Positions 1 through 6,400 of a stretch of 7,796 bases of DNA are shown in pieces. The position numbers and the translations under genes are program-made. Under the pieces are notes generated by a model. That model saw nothing but the letters and a program-made list of their open reading frames with translations, was not told where the DNA came from and made no database searches. Origin of the DNA: Thermogutta sp. (GTDB lineage Bacteria; Planctomycetota; Planctomycetia; Pirellulales; Thermoguttaceae); the NCBI GenBank assembly GCA_012798155.1, contig JAAZNR010000876.1, forward strand, positions 1 to 7,796, written 5' to 3'. The first letter of the stretch is position 1. Each line of letters opens with the position of its first letter.

Positions 1-132
1 GGGAACGGCATCGACGACCGCCTCCTGGGCCAAACCCGCCGAGGTGCGCACATAGCTCACCAAGTCTCGCCCGAAGAAAAACATCCCCGTCAAGAGCAAC
101 ACTCCCGACCCGATCAGAATCTTCTTCAACAT
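1..132 (-). CDS. Small membrane-anchored protein, N-terminal 44 residues (partial)
   Basis: The minus strand reads 44 uninterrupted codons from ATG at 132-130 to the window edge, so the C-terminus is missing. The peptide begins MLKKILIGSG, continues with a hydrophobic stretch (about residues 5-20, VLLLTGMFFF at its end), then GRDLVSYVRTSAG and an alanine/valine-rich run ending DAVP. A short basic N-terminus before one hydrophobic helix suggests a membrane anchor with the rest of the protein soluble. I recognise the FGRD-SYV-TSAG pattern from planctomycete proteins that continue into a long coiled coil and are sometimes likened to PspA. That resemblance is from memory and the coiled coil lies outside the window. 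The start is well supported by GGAGGG seven bases upstream. Function unknown. Confidence 0.8.
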   Translation of the reverse strand, partial: MLKKILIGSGVLLLTGMFFFGRDLVSYVRTSAGLAQEAVVDAVP

Positions 133-570
133 GACTCATCCCTCCGCATTGGGGCACCGATGGACTTGACCCTTGACCGCGACATAAACTGAAGAGGTCG
201 TTTTTTCCGGCTCGCGAGCCGTCTGCGCTCTAGCAACCGGGTCGTAATAGGCAGCATCCATTCACCGATGTCACCGCATCCGGCAGTAGTTGGGAGGTTG
301 CGTCGCAACCGGCTCCCGGCTCGCTTTCGCCGCCGACCGGCCGCTGGGGAAGCCCGACCTCGCTAGGTTATTCGCTTGCCGAAACCGGATATTGGAGGGC
401 AATTCTCGCGCCGCCGCGAAAGTACGCCTCGGGGCCGGGCCTGAAATTGCCGCCTGCAACGGGGCTGCTGCCCACAACAGGGCAATTCACGCGGGGCCGC
501 GAAACTACGCTGTCAGGGTAACCGTCACCCCGAAAAACAGTGAACCAATCACGAACCAAGCGTTAGCCGC
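133..570. other. Divergent intergenic region without a convincing gene
   Basis: This 438-nt stretch separates a minus-strand and a plus-strand gene and should hold both promoters, but I could not pick a -35/-10 pair with proper spacing on either strand. It contains a perfect 12-bp palindrome GGCTCGCGAGCC at 209-220 next to a T6 run at 201-206. The T-run lies on the wrong side for a plus-strand terminator, and on the minus strand it reads as A6 after the hairpin, so it is not a terminator. It also contains a two-part hairpin at 292-317: an inner stem GGTTG/CAACC around CGTCG, and an outer stem GGGA/TCCC with a 3-nt bulge. A 94-codon TTG-start frame at 290-574 overlaps the next gene by ATGA but has no recognisable content. 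Confidence 0.5.
140..145 (-). promoter_or_regulatory. Ribosome binding site GGAGGG for the 1-132 gene
   Basis: On the minus strand GGAGGG is followed by a 7-nt spacer and the ATG at 132. It selects this ATG over another at 139-137, which is in a different frame and directly abuts the GGAGGG. Confidence 0.75.
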
Positions 571-1755
571 ATGAGTGAATCTCCGGAATCCCCGATCGAA
601 CGCATCCACGCCGGCCGGGTTCGAGTGGGAATCGTATGCACCGGCGGAGGGGTCCAGGCCCTTGCCCGACTCCTGTCCGAGTCGGGAGGCTCGCGGACGG
701 TCCTGGAAGCCGTCGTCCCCTACTGCCGGCGGGCCGTGATACGCTATCTCGGCGCCCCGCCCGACCAGTTCTGCGCCGAACCTACCGCCCGATCGCTGGC
801 CATGGCGGCCTTCTTCCGGGCCTTGGAACTGCACCGCGAGGAGCTGGGGGCCGACTCCTCCGCCCAAAACGGCGTTCCCGTCGCCGGCGTGTCGTGCACG
901 GCGTCGCTGGCCACGGATCGCCCCAAGCGCGGACCTCACCGGATTCATGTAGCCGCCCAGAGCGCCGCCGCCACCGTGAGCTGGTCCCTTGAGCTGGAGA
1001 AAGGCAGGCGTTCTCGCGCGGAGGAAGAGGACGTCGCCGCCCGAATGATTCTGAACGCCGTCGCCGAAGTCAAAGGTACATCGGTGGAGTTTCCGCTGCC
1101 GCTGTTGCCCGGCGAGGCCGTCTTCACGCATCGGGCCGAGGCGCCGCCCGCCTGGCAGGAGCTTTTGCTCGGAGAAACGGATGCCGTGCGCTTGGGCGTG
1201 CCCGCCGATTGGACCGGCTCCGCCCCGCCCGCCATCTTTCCCGGCGCGTTCAATCCCCTGCACGCCGGCCATCAAAGGATGGCCGAGATGGCGGAGAAGA
1301 TACTCGGCGTGCCCGTCGAGTTCGAGATCTCCATCTTGAACGTGGACAAGCCGCCGCTGGACTACGCGGAGCTGCGGCGCCGTGCCGCTCAATTCTCGCT
1401 GGAGGAAAGCGTCTGGCTGACCCGTGCCCCGACGTTCGAGGAGAAATCGCGTCGCTTTCCCGGCGCGGTTTTCGTCGTGGGCGCGGACACGATCCGGCGG
1501 ATTGCCGACCCCCGCTACTATGGACACGACGGTGCGGCACGCGAGGCCGCCATCGCCCGCATCGCCGACCGCGGCTGCCGTTTTCTGGTCTTTGCCCGCT
1601 CCGTCGAAGGTCGCTGCCTGGAGCTTGAGAACTTGGACCTCCCGCCCGCCCTGCGCGCCGTTTGCCGGGGCGTGCCGCGCGAGCAATTTCGCGAGGACCT
1701 ATCTTCCAGCGATCTTCGGACGGGAAGGCACGACACGCCGGAGTTCCTCGATTAG
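571..1755 (+). CDS. CinA-like domain fused to NadD-like nucleotidyltransferase
   Basis: A 394-residue protein. Residues about 17-165 resemble the C-terminal domain of CinA/PncC, the nicotinamide mononucleotide deamidase family: CTGG at 23-26, a PYCRRAVIRYLG segment at 50-61, and GVSCTASLATDRPKRGPHR at 106-124 in place of the usual glycine-rich GIAGP block. Residues about 220-384 form an HxGH nucleotidyltransferase: FPGAFNPLHAGH at 223-234, VVGADT at 302-307, and SSSDLR at 378-383 in place of the NadD ISSTxxR motif. In the NAD pathway NMN deamidase makes NaMN and NadD adenylylates it, so the fusion pairs consecutive steps. By my hand alignment the PncC catalytic Ser and Lys fall on Val22 and Val56, so the first domain may be inactive or repurposed. 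The nucleotide substrate of the second domain cannot be read from sequence and could be a cytidylyltransferase substrate. No strong SD precedes ATG 571. The downstream gene is convergent, so this is probably monocistronic. The domain calls are firmer than the activity. Confidence 0.85.
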   Translation: MSESPESPIERIHAGRVRVGIVCTGGGVQALARLLSESGGSRTVLEAVVPYCRRAVIRYLGAPPDQFCAEPTARSLAMAAFFRALELHREELGADSSAQNGVPVAGVSCTASLATDRPKRGPHRIHVAAQSAAATVSWSLELEKGRRSRAEEEDVAARMILNAVAEVKGTSVEFPLPLLPGEAVFTHRAEAPPAWQELLLGETDAVRLGVPADWTGSAPPAIFPGAFNPLHAGHQRMAEMAEKILGVPVEFEISILNVDKPPLDYAELRRRAAQFSLEESVWLTRAPTFEEKSRRFPGAVFVVGADTIRRIADPRYYGHDGAAREAAIARIADRGCRFLVFARSVEGRCLELENLDLPPALRAVCRGVPREQFREDLSSSDLRTGRHDTPEFLD

Positions 1756-1761
1756 CCGACC

Positions 1762-1783
1762 CGGCGATTCCGCCGCCATTTTT
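1762..1783 (+). terminator. Short GC hairpin plus T5, likely terminator of the 571-1755 gene
   Basis: Six bases after the TAG stop, CGGCG (1762-1766) pairs with CGCCG (1771-1775) around an ATTC loop, followed by CCA and TTTTT (1779-1783). The stem has only five pairs but all are G-C, and the position right after a stop is typical. Efficiency is uncertain. Confidence 0.5.
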
Positions 1784-1832
1784 CGACCCATCCGGGAACC
1801 GGGCGGATAACGCGCGCCCAAGCAACGTTGAT

Positions 1833-1855
1833 GGCCACGAATGGACGCGAATAAA
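1833..1855. repeat. CACGAAT-type dispersed repeat fragment
   Basis: GGCCACGAATGGACGCGAAT contains two imperfect heptamers, CACGAAT (1836-1842) and CGCGAAT (1846-1852), ten bases apart, followed by an A-run. From memory, short intergenic repeats built on CACGAAT-GGA units are scattered through planctomycete and verrucomicrobial genomes, and their minus-strand reading gives spurious FIRVHS-like peptides, as here. Only one fragment is present in the window, so its repeat nature rests on recognition and not on copies seen here. Confidence 0.45.
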
Positions 1856-1907
1856 AAGCGCCGCCTGTGGAGCCATCAATAGAGCCGTGATGTCCCACAG
1901 GCAGCGC
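1851..1907 (-). terminator. Intrinsic terminator for the endonuclease V fusion gene
   Basis: Read on the minus strand, a 13-position stem forms between 1907-1895 and 1870-1858. On the plus strand the arms are GCGCCGCCTGTGG and CCACAGGCAGCGC, with 12 Watson-Crick pairs and one G-T wobble on the minus-strand RNA. Inside it a second 5-bp stem pairs 1892-1888 with 1878-1874 around a 9-nt loop. The stem is followed directly by TTTTTAT on the minus strand (A-run 1853-1857 on plus). It starts about 117 nt beyond the stop of the minus-strand gene. The T-run is on the wrong side to serve the plus strand. Confidence 0.75.
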
Positions 1908-2023
1908 CGGCGCGGACGGTCCCAACGATAGGTACGCCTTAGCCCCTCATGCGGCGTCTTCCTCCTCATCCACCGGCCGCGGAACCCGCAACCGGCTCCT
2001 GCCTCCGGCGGCGACCGGCGAAT

Positions 2024-3103
2024 TCACCCCCTGCGGCTCGCCTCGCGGCTCAGTCGGTCCGCCCAATAGATCGGCTCGGGCAGACGGCGGTGGAAGCAGG
2101 CGAGCGTCCATTCAGCGGCCCCCGCCGGATCGATGAGGTGGCCCGGCGAAACGTAAACGCACCGCGCATGGCCCGACCGTGAGCGGACGCAAGTGCCGAC
2201 CGCTTCACCGTGCAAGACGATGGGCGTGGCGGTACCGGGCAGCCGCGGCTCGCCTTCCGGCAGACTGCCGCAGAGCAAGGTCTTGGTAATGCCCACGGTG
2301 GGCAAGCCGAGCAACACGCCCAGATGCGTTGCCAAGCCCGCCCCGCGCGGGTGCAGGATGCCCGCCCCATCCACCAACAAGAGGTCCGGTCGAAGCCCCG
2401 CCCGCTGCGCCTCCGCCACGGCGGCCGACATGACGGGCAATTCCCGAAAAGCCAGATAGCCCGATATGTACGGAAATCGGCACTCCCGCCGGACCACGAT
2501 CCGCTCCAGCAGCCGGCCGTCGCGGCGGCGGATATGACAGTAGGCCGCCGCCGCCTCGCCGTTGGGAGCGTAGCTGGCATCCACGCCTCCCAAGTAATCG
2601 GGCGGGCGAGCTAACGGCCGCAAAGTCACCGCCTGACGCACCGCCTCTTGCTGCTCTCGCAATTTCGCCAGCGGCGGAGACGGCAGGACCGATCGCAACT
2701 CGTCCGCGGGAAGCATGGCCCGGGGCTGCCACGTGCCGTCGGGCGACAACGATCCCTCCGCACGCAGCCGCGCGACCTTGGCAGCCGCGTCGTCCACATA
2801 TCCGCCCACAACCCCGCCCGCGCGAACCACGCGGTGGCAATGGCAATCCTCGGAGTGGGCATGTTCCAACAACCACCTGCCGATCCAAACCGCGGCGGCC
2901 CGATCACCCAACAGTTCGGCCAGCACGCCGCAGGTCGTCACCCTCCCGGCTGGAACGGCCGCGATCAAGGCACGGAGATCGGCCTCTAGGTCGGGCAACT
3001 CGGGTATGTCGGCAAATTCGGGCACGGCGGTAGCGGCCTTGGCACGCACAAACGCACGGCTGCCACTGCCGGCCTGTCGGGCGGTGCCACCCGGCGGAAC
3101 CAA
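2024..3103 (-). CDS. nfi: Alkyltransferase-like domain fused to endonuclease V
   Basis: A 359-residue, two-domain DNA repair protein. Residues about 41-117 match the DNA-binding and active-site half of O6-alkylguanine-DNA alkyltransferase: PAGRVTTCGVLAELLG at 51-66, CHCHRVVRAGGVVGGY at 87-102. C89 occupies the alkyl-acceptor cysteine position of PCHR, but His88 replaces Pro. Residues about 150-345 are endonuclease V, which nicks DNA next to deoxyinosine: GVDASY with D175, FPYISGYLAFRELP at 210-223 with E221, LVDGAGILHPR at 243-253 with D245, and GITKTLLCG with K274. Spacings D175-E221 (46) and D245-K274 (29) fit Thermotoga maritima EndoV numbering (D43/E89, D110/K139) as I remember it. The wedge motif is PYIS, not PYIP. 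A bifunctional AGT-EndoV protein is known from the archaeon Ferroplasma acidarmanus. The start is uncertain. TTG at 3103 is the first codon after an in-frame TGA; GTG at 3049 or 3025 would shorten the tail without touching either domain. The gene is alone, convergent with 571-1755 and divergent from 3406-7413. Confidence 0.9.
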   Translation of the reverse strand: MVPPGGTARQAGSGSRAFVRAKAATAVPEFADIPELPDLEADLRALIAAVPAGRVTTCGVLAELLGDRAAAVWIGRWLLEHAHSEDCHCHRVVRAGGVVGGYVDDAAAKVARLRAEGSLSPDGTWQPRAMLPADELRSVLPSPPLAKLREQQEAVRQAVTLRPLARPPDYLGGVDASYAPNGEAAAAYCHIRRRDGRLLERIVVRRECRFPYISGYLAFRELPVMSAAVAEAQRAGLRPDLLLVDGAGILHPRGAGLATHLGVLLGLPTVGITKTLLCGSLPEGEPRLPGTATPIVLHGEAVGTCVRSRSGHARCVYVSPGHLIDPAGAAEWTLACFHRRLPEPIYWADRLSREASRRG

Positions 3104-3140
3104 TCAATCTGTTGCCGGAAGGAACATCAGGCACAACTAC

Positions 3141-3209
3141 TCACGGCGGCCTTCTTGCTGCTTGGGGTGCGTGGAATAACACCTTTGTAGCTGAGAAGGC
3201 CGCTTTCAC
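3141..3209 (-). CDS. Possible 22-residue leader peptide upstream of the EndoV fusion gene
   Basis: A GTG at 3209 on the minus strand opens 22 codons (beginning MKAAFSATK, ending RRPP) and stops with TGA at 3143-3141, 38 nt before the TTG candidate start of the repair gene. It has the best SD in the window, GGAGGTGATC at 3222-3213, with 8 nt between GGAGG and GTG. An overlapping ATG-TGA start-stop pair at 3211-3206 could use the same SD. No homology is recognised and a 22-codon frame can arise by chance, so the SD is the only real support. Confidence 0.22.
   Translation of the reverse strand: MKAAFSATKVLFHAPQAARRPP
3146..3203. repeat. Inverted repeat, 10-bp perfect arms
   Basis: GCGGCCTTCT (3146-3155) and AGAAGGCCGC (3194-3203) are exact inverse complements separated by 38 nt. 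Two wobble pairs extend the stem inward, and GGTG/CACC can pair within the loop. There is no adjacent T-run on the appropriate side, so it is not an obvious terminator. It could be a transcript hairpin or an operator-like element in the divergent promoter region, and it brackets most of the possible 22-codon ORF. Confidence 0.55.
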
Positions 3210-3212
3210 ATA

Positions 3213-3222
3213 GATCACCTCC
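3213..3222 (+). promoter_or_regulatory. 16S rRNA 3'-tail (anti-SD) mimic GATCACCTCC
   Basis: GATCACCTCC is identical to the conserved 3' end of bacterial 16S rRNA. On a plus-strand transcript TCACCTCC (3215-3222) can pair over eight bases with GGAGGTGA (3277-3284) in the first SD-like repeat, or CCTCCC (3218-3223) with GGGAGG (3387-3392) at the CDS ribosome binding site. That would mask SD sequences. On the minus strand the same bases are simply a strong SD for the 22-codon frame. I saw no clear plus-strand promoter upstream, so its presence in the plus transcript is unproven. Confidence 0.4.
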
Positions 3223-3272
3223 CCGTAAAGACGTACGAAAATATTAGTGGCATTCACATCGGGGATCGCTAT

Positions 3273-3398
3273 CATAGGAGGTGAAAACCATAGGAAATCA
3301 CAGCCGTAGGAGACGACGATCTAGCAGGTGACAACCATAGGAAATGGCAACCACAGGAGATGACGGTCATACGAGACGGCAATCATGGGAGGAGGAAT
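3273..3398 (+). repeat. Eight degenerate tandem 16-bp repeats, SD-like
   Basis: Consecutive units begin at 3273, 3289, 3305, 3321 (15 nt), 3336, 3352, 3368 and 3384 (15 nt). The consensus I derive is CATAGGAGATGACAAC. Most units match at 12-14 positions, the last about 10. A ninth, weaker copy (10 of 16) precedes at 3257-3272. Units 1-3 (48 nt) and 4-6 (47 nt) resemble each other unit by unit, suggesting a triplet duplication. Each core resembles a Shine-Dalgarno sequence, for example AGGAGGTGA in unit 1 and AGGAGATGA in unit 6. A 16-nt period is not a multiple of three and in-frame TGA occurs at 3361, so the array is not an N-terminal extension of the next gene. Confidence 0.85.
3388..3396 (+). 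promoter_or_regulatory. Ribosome binding site GGAGGAGGA for the giant gene
   Basis: GGAGGAGGA ends 9 nt before ATG 3406 and lies inside the last repeat unit. It favours ATG 3406 over ATG 3385, which overlaps this purine run and has only a weak purine stretch upstream. Confidence 0.65.
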
Positions 3399-3405
3399 AC
3401 GACCC

Positions 3406-6400
3406 ATGCAACGGCGGCACTTGTGCACGATTTCGGCGTATCCTTCGCAACAAAATATTCCCGGTCTATTTCGACCGGCCGCGTGGGCGGCCCTTGCAAT
3501 CGCTCTGGCGTACTGCGGGCTGATGTTTCCCCTTGAAAGCCGCGGCCGGCAACCGGCCGGCGATAACCCATGCAGCAACGGCTCGTTCGAGGTCTTGGCC
3601 GCAAACGGTTTTCCCGCGGATTGGGGGCCGGTCGGTCGCGACGTCAGCGTTTCCGCCAACGCCCATAGCGGCGGCCGCGCCTTGCGGATGGTCCGCGCTG
3701 CGGACACCCCCACGCCGGAGACGGGTCTCAATCGCGTGGAGTTGATCACCGAACTCAAGGGCGGGATGGAGTTTTGGTACCAGGCGGTGGCGGCCGGCGG
3801 CGCCCGGCTCAACGTGTACGTCATCCCGGTCGACGAGCAAGGGGTGGAGCGTACCGGCTCGGCTCGGGCGACGTTCACCGTGCCGGAAGACCACATCGGC
3901 GACGGACGGTGGCATCCGGCCCGGCTGAAGTACGATTACACGGATAACCCCAAGGTCAAGGCCGTGCATTTCGCGGCCCGGATCGTGGGCACGTCCGGCG
4001 AACTCCTTCTGGACGACGTACAGTACGTCCCCCGCGTGGGGCCGATCCCGCTCATCAAAACGCTGACTTTCGATGAGGATTCCCAATCTCCGGGCCGGCG
4101 TGGGAGGCTCCGCGTCCTCGTGACGAACGCGGGCGACCAACCGGCCGAGGAGGTGCACGTCACGCTGCAACTGCCGCCGGGAATGAAATCGCAGCCCGAG
4201 GAGGCCGCGCTTCCCCTCGCCCCCGACGAAATCCGCCCCTTGTACTTCGAATTGACGGGAACCCGCGATCGGGCCGGTGGGCTCACCGCGGCGGCCGCTT
4301 GCGGCGAACTGGGCGACGCGCGCCGCCTCGATTTCAAGCCCAGGCTGCGCGTGAGGAGTTTCGGCCCCCGTGAACCCGTGACGGTATCGGGACAACCGGC
4401 GGTCCTGGAATGCGAGCTGGAGAACACCGGCAAGACGGTCTTGAGCGGTATCACGGTGACGTTCGCAACGCCGCCGGGCCCGGCGCGGCAAACGGCTGGC
4501 CCGCTTGCCCCGACGGAACGCGTCGTGGTGCGGCATTCCTTCGTGCCGGACGCCGAGACGCCGCGCTTGCCCGTCGCGGTCCACGTCGCCGCACCCGGCG
4601 TACCGATCGAGGAGGCGGAGGACGGCGAGTGGGCGGCGGAATCCGGCTTGACCGTGGTAAAAGCCCTCCAGCTTGCACCGCCGCAAGACCGCTTTTCCTT
4701 CGCACCACGGCCGGTGCCGATCCTGGAAAACGACTCGTTTCGGCTGATCTTCTATCCGTGCCGCGGGCGATTCTTCGCCACGCGACTGGAGGTCAAAACC
4801 CCCCAGGGTTGGAAGGTGGCAGGCTGGTTCGTTTCGATGGGCCGGCTCGTGCTGCGGGATTCCCAGGGGCGAATCGAGGAACATCTGTTGGCAGCCGATT
4901 CCTGCCTTATCGGTCCCACGCCTGCAAAGCTGAGGGGCGTTCTCCGCTTTCCCAGCACCGTTAGGACCGCATCCGGCGTCACGGTTACGGCGGAGACGGT
5001 CTTCAGCACGTCGCCGGCCCAGAAGACTTGCGCCGTCCAGGCCGTGCTGAAGGCCGATCAAGCCGTGGACATCGCGGCCTGGGGGCTGCCGATGCTTTAC
5101 ATCCTGGAGCGCGACGAGGCGATCTTCCCGGGGCTGGAATGGCTCGTGGACGACGAATTATCCAGCGACAGCCTGGACATCGCCGCGGATCATCCCGACC
5201 GTATCCGCCACGTCGTGCATCCCGACATGATTACCGCGCCCGCGGCGGCGATCCACGGGCCGCACGGCACGGTCGGCATGTTTTTTGGGCCGGCCGGCAT
5301 GAGGCCGTCGAGCGAACCGAGTGCGCGCGGAATGCCGCATACGCCGGCCTTCGCGTTCGCCTCGCCGGACCGTTTCCTGCATCAGCGGAGCCACCGGATG
5401 GAGGTATTCCTACCGCCGGTGCCGGAATTCACGCCCGTCAACTCCCGGATCGCCGAGAAGCCCTTCCGGCTGGAACCCGGAGAGGAACTCACGATGCAGA
5501 CGGCCGTTGTCATCGACGGCCGGTCGCACGACGCGCTGAACGTCATCGAAGATTACGTGAGGATTCACAAACCCGATCCGGCGCACCCGTTGCCTCATGT
5601 TTCCCTGGCGGGCGAAGTCGAGTTTTCGGCCCAGGCCTATCTGGAATCCCTGTGGGACGCGGAAACCCGCGAGTGGTGGACCAGCAAAGGGAGCGCCCTG
5701 CTATCCCGGCAAGGGTTGCCGCCGGGCTATGCCGCCGATCTCGTCCTGGTTTCCATGCTGACGCACGACGAGACCCTGCGGAATCGCTGCCGCGAGCGTG
5801 TGGAGGAGGTTTGCGGCGAACTGAAGCTGCCGCCGCGATTGGACGCCCTGCGGACCGGCGGCCGGGCGGACCGCGCTTGGGCCGATGCCGCCGCCGTCGC
5901 CGCCTTGCTCGCCGCGCGGCGCGAGGACGGGAGTTGGCGGTTCGACGCGGATCGGCCGGGCAGCGGACCGTTCCTCGGCATGGACTATCGCGAACTCGGG
6001 CCGCATGAGGCCCTGGAGGTCGGCACGTGCGCCCGCAACGCCTACCAGGTGCTCCGTTTCGCCCGAATCACCGCCGACCAAGCCCTCTACCAAGAGATGG
6101 TGAAGACGCTGGAATTGATGGAACGGTTTCGCGTTCCCCGCGCGGCCCAGGTGTGGGAGGTGCCCGTCCACACGCCCGACGTCTTGGCCGCCGCCGACGC
6201 CGTGGACGCCTATCTGGAAGCCTATCGCCTCAGCGGCGAGAAACGGTGGTTGGACGACGCGGTTCTTTGGGCCAAGCGCGGCCTGCCCTTCATCTATTTC
6301 CGCAGCGACCCGCAAAAGCCCTACCTGCAAGGAGCCTCCATCCCCGTGTTCGGGGCCACGTGGTACCGCGGCTCATGGTTCGGCCGGCCCGTCCAATGGA

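Noticed and set aside
201..220. Intrinsic terminator at the GGCTCGCGAGCC palindrome
   Set aside because: The T-run precedes the palindrome on the plus strand and becomes an A-run after it on the minus strand, so neither strand has hairpin followed by U-tract.
290..574. 94-codon TTG-start frame overlapping the 571 gene by ATGA
   Set aside because: The 4-bp overlap looks like translational coupling, but there is no SD, no recognisable protein content, and the frame sits across palindromic intergenic DNA. Most likely chance.
505..1686. 393-codon open frame on the minus strand opposite the CinA/NadD fusion gene
   Set aside because: It is fully antisense to a gene with clear motifs, is rich in Gly, Arg and Ala with no recognisable domain, and is the kind of frame produced by GC-rich codon use on the other strand.
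1947..2023. Minus-strand reading with an acidic tail (PVDEEEDAA then TGA) just beyond the EndoV stop
   Set aside because: It looks like a natural C-terminus but is in a different frame from the EndoV fusion, would need a frameshift to be joined, and no own start is visible. Probably chance, though a sequencing error near 2024 could be checked.
3200..3260. Plus-strand promoter with AATATT/TATTAG as -10 for the giant gene
   Set aside because: AT-rich hexamers are present near 3240-3247 but no -35-like hexamer sits 16-18 bp upstream, so it is not listed as a feature.
3273..3398. CRISPR array
   Set aside because: The units are contiguous 15-16-mers with no unique spacers and no cas genes nearby.
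3360..3536. ATG-started frame of about 58 codons beginning inside repeat unit 6 and overlapping the start of the giant gene
   Set aside because: AGGAG lies too close to the ATG to act as its SD, and the reading frame is explained by overlap with the real gene in another frame.
3466..5061. 531-codon open frame on the minus strand opposite the giant gene
   Set aside because: The sense strand carries the secretion signal and domain patterning. The antisense product is Arg/His/Gly-rich low-quality sequence without a fold signature.
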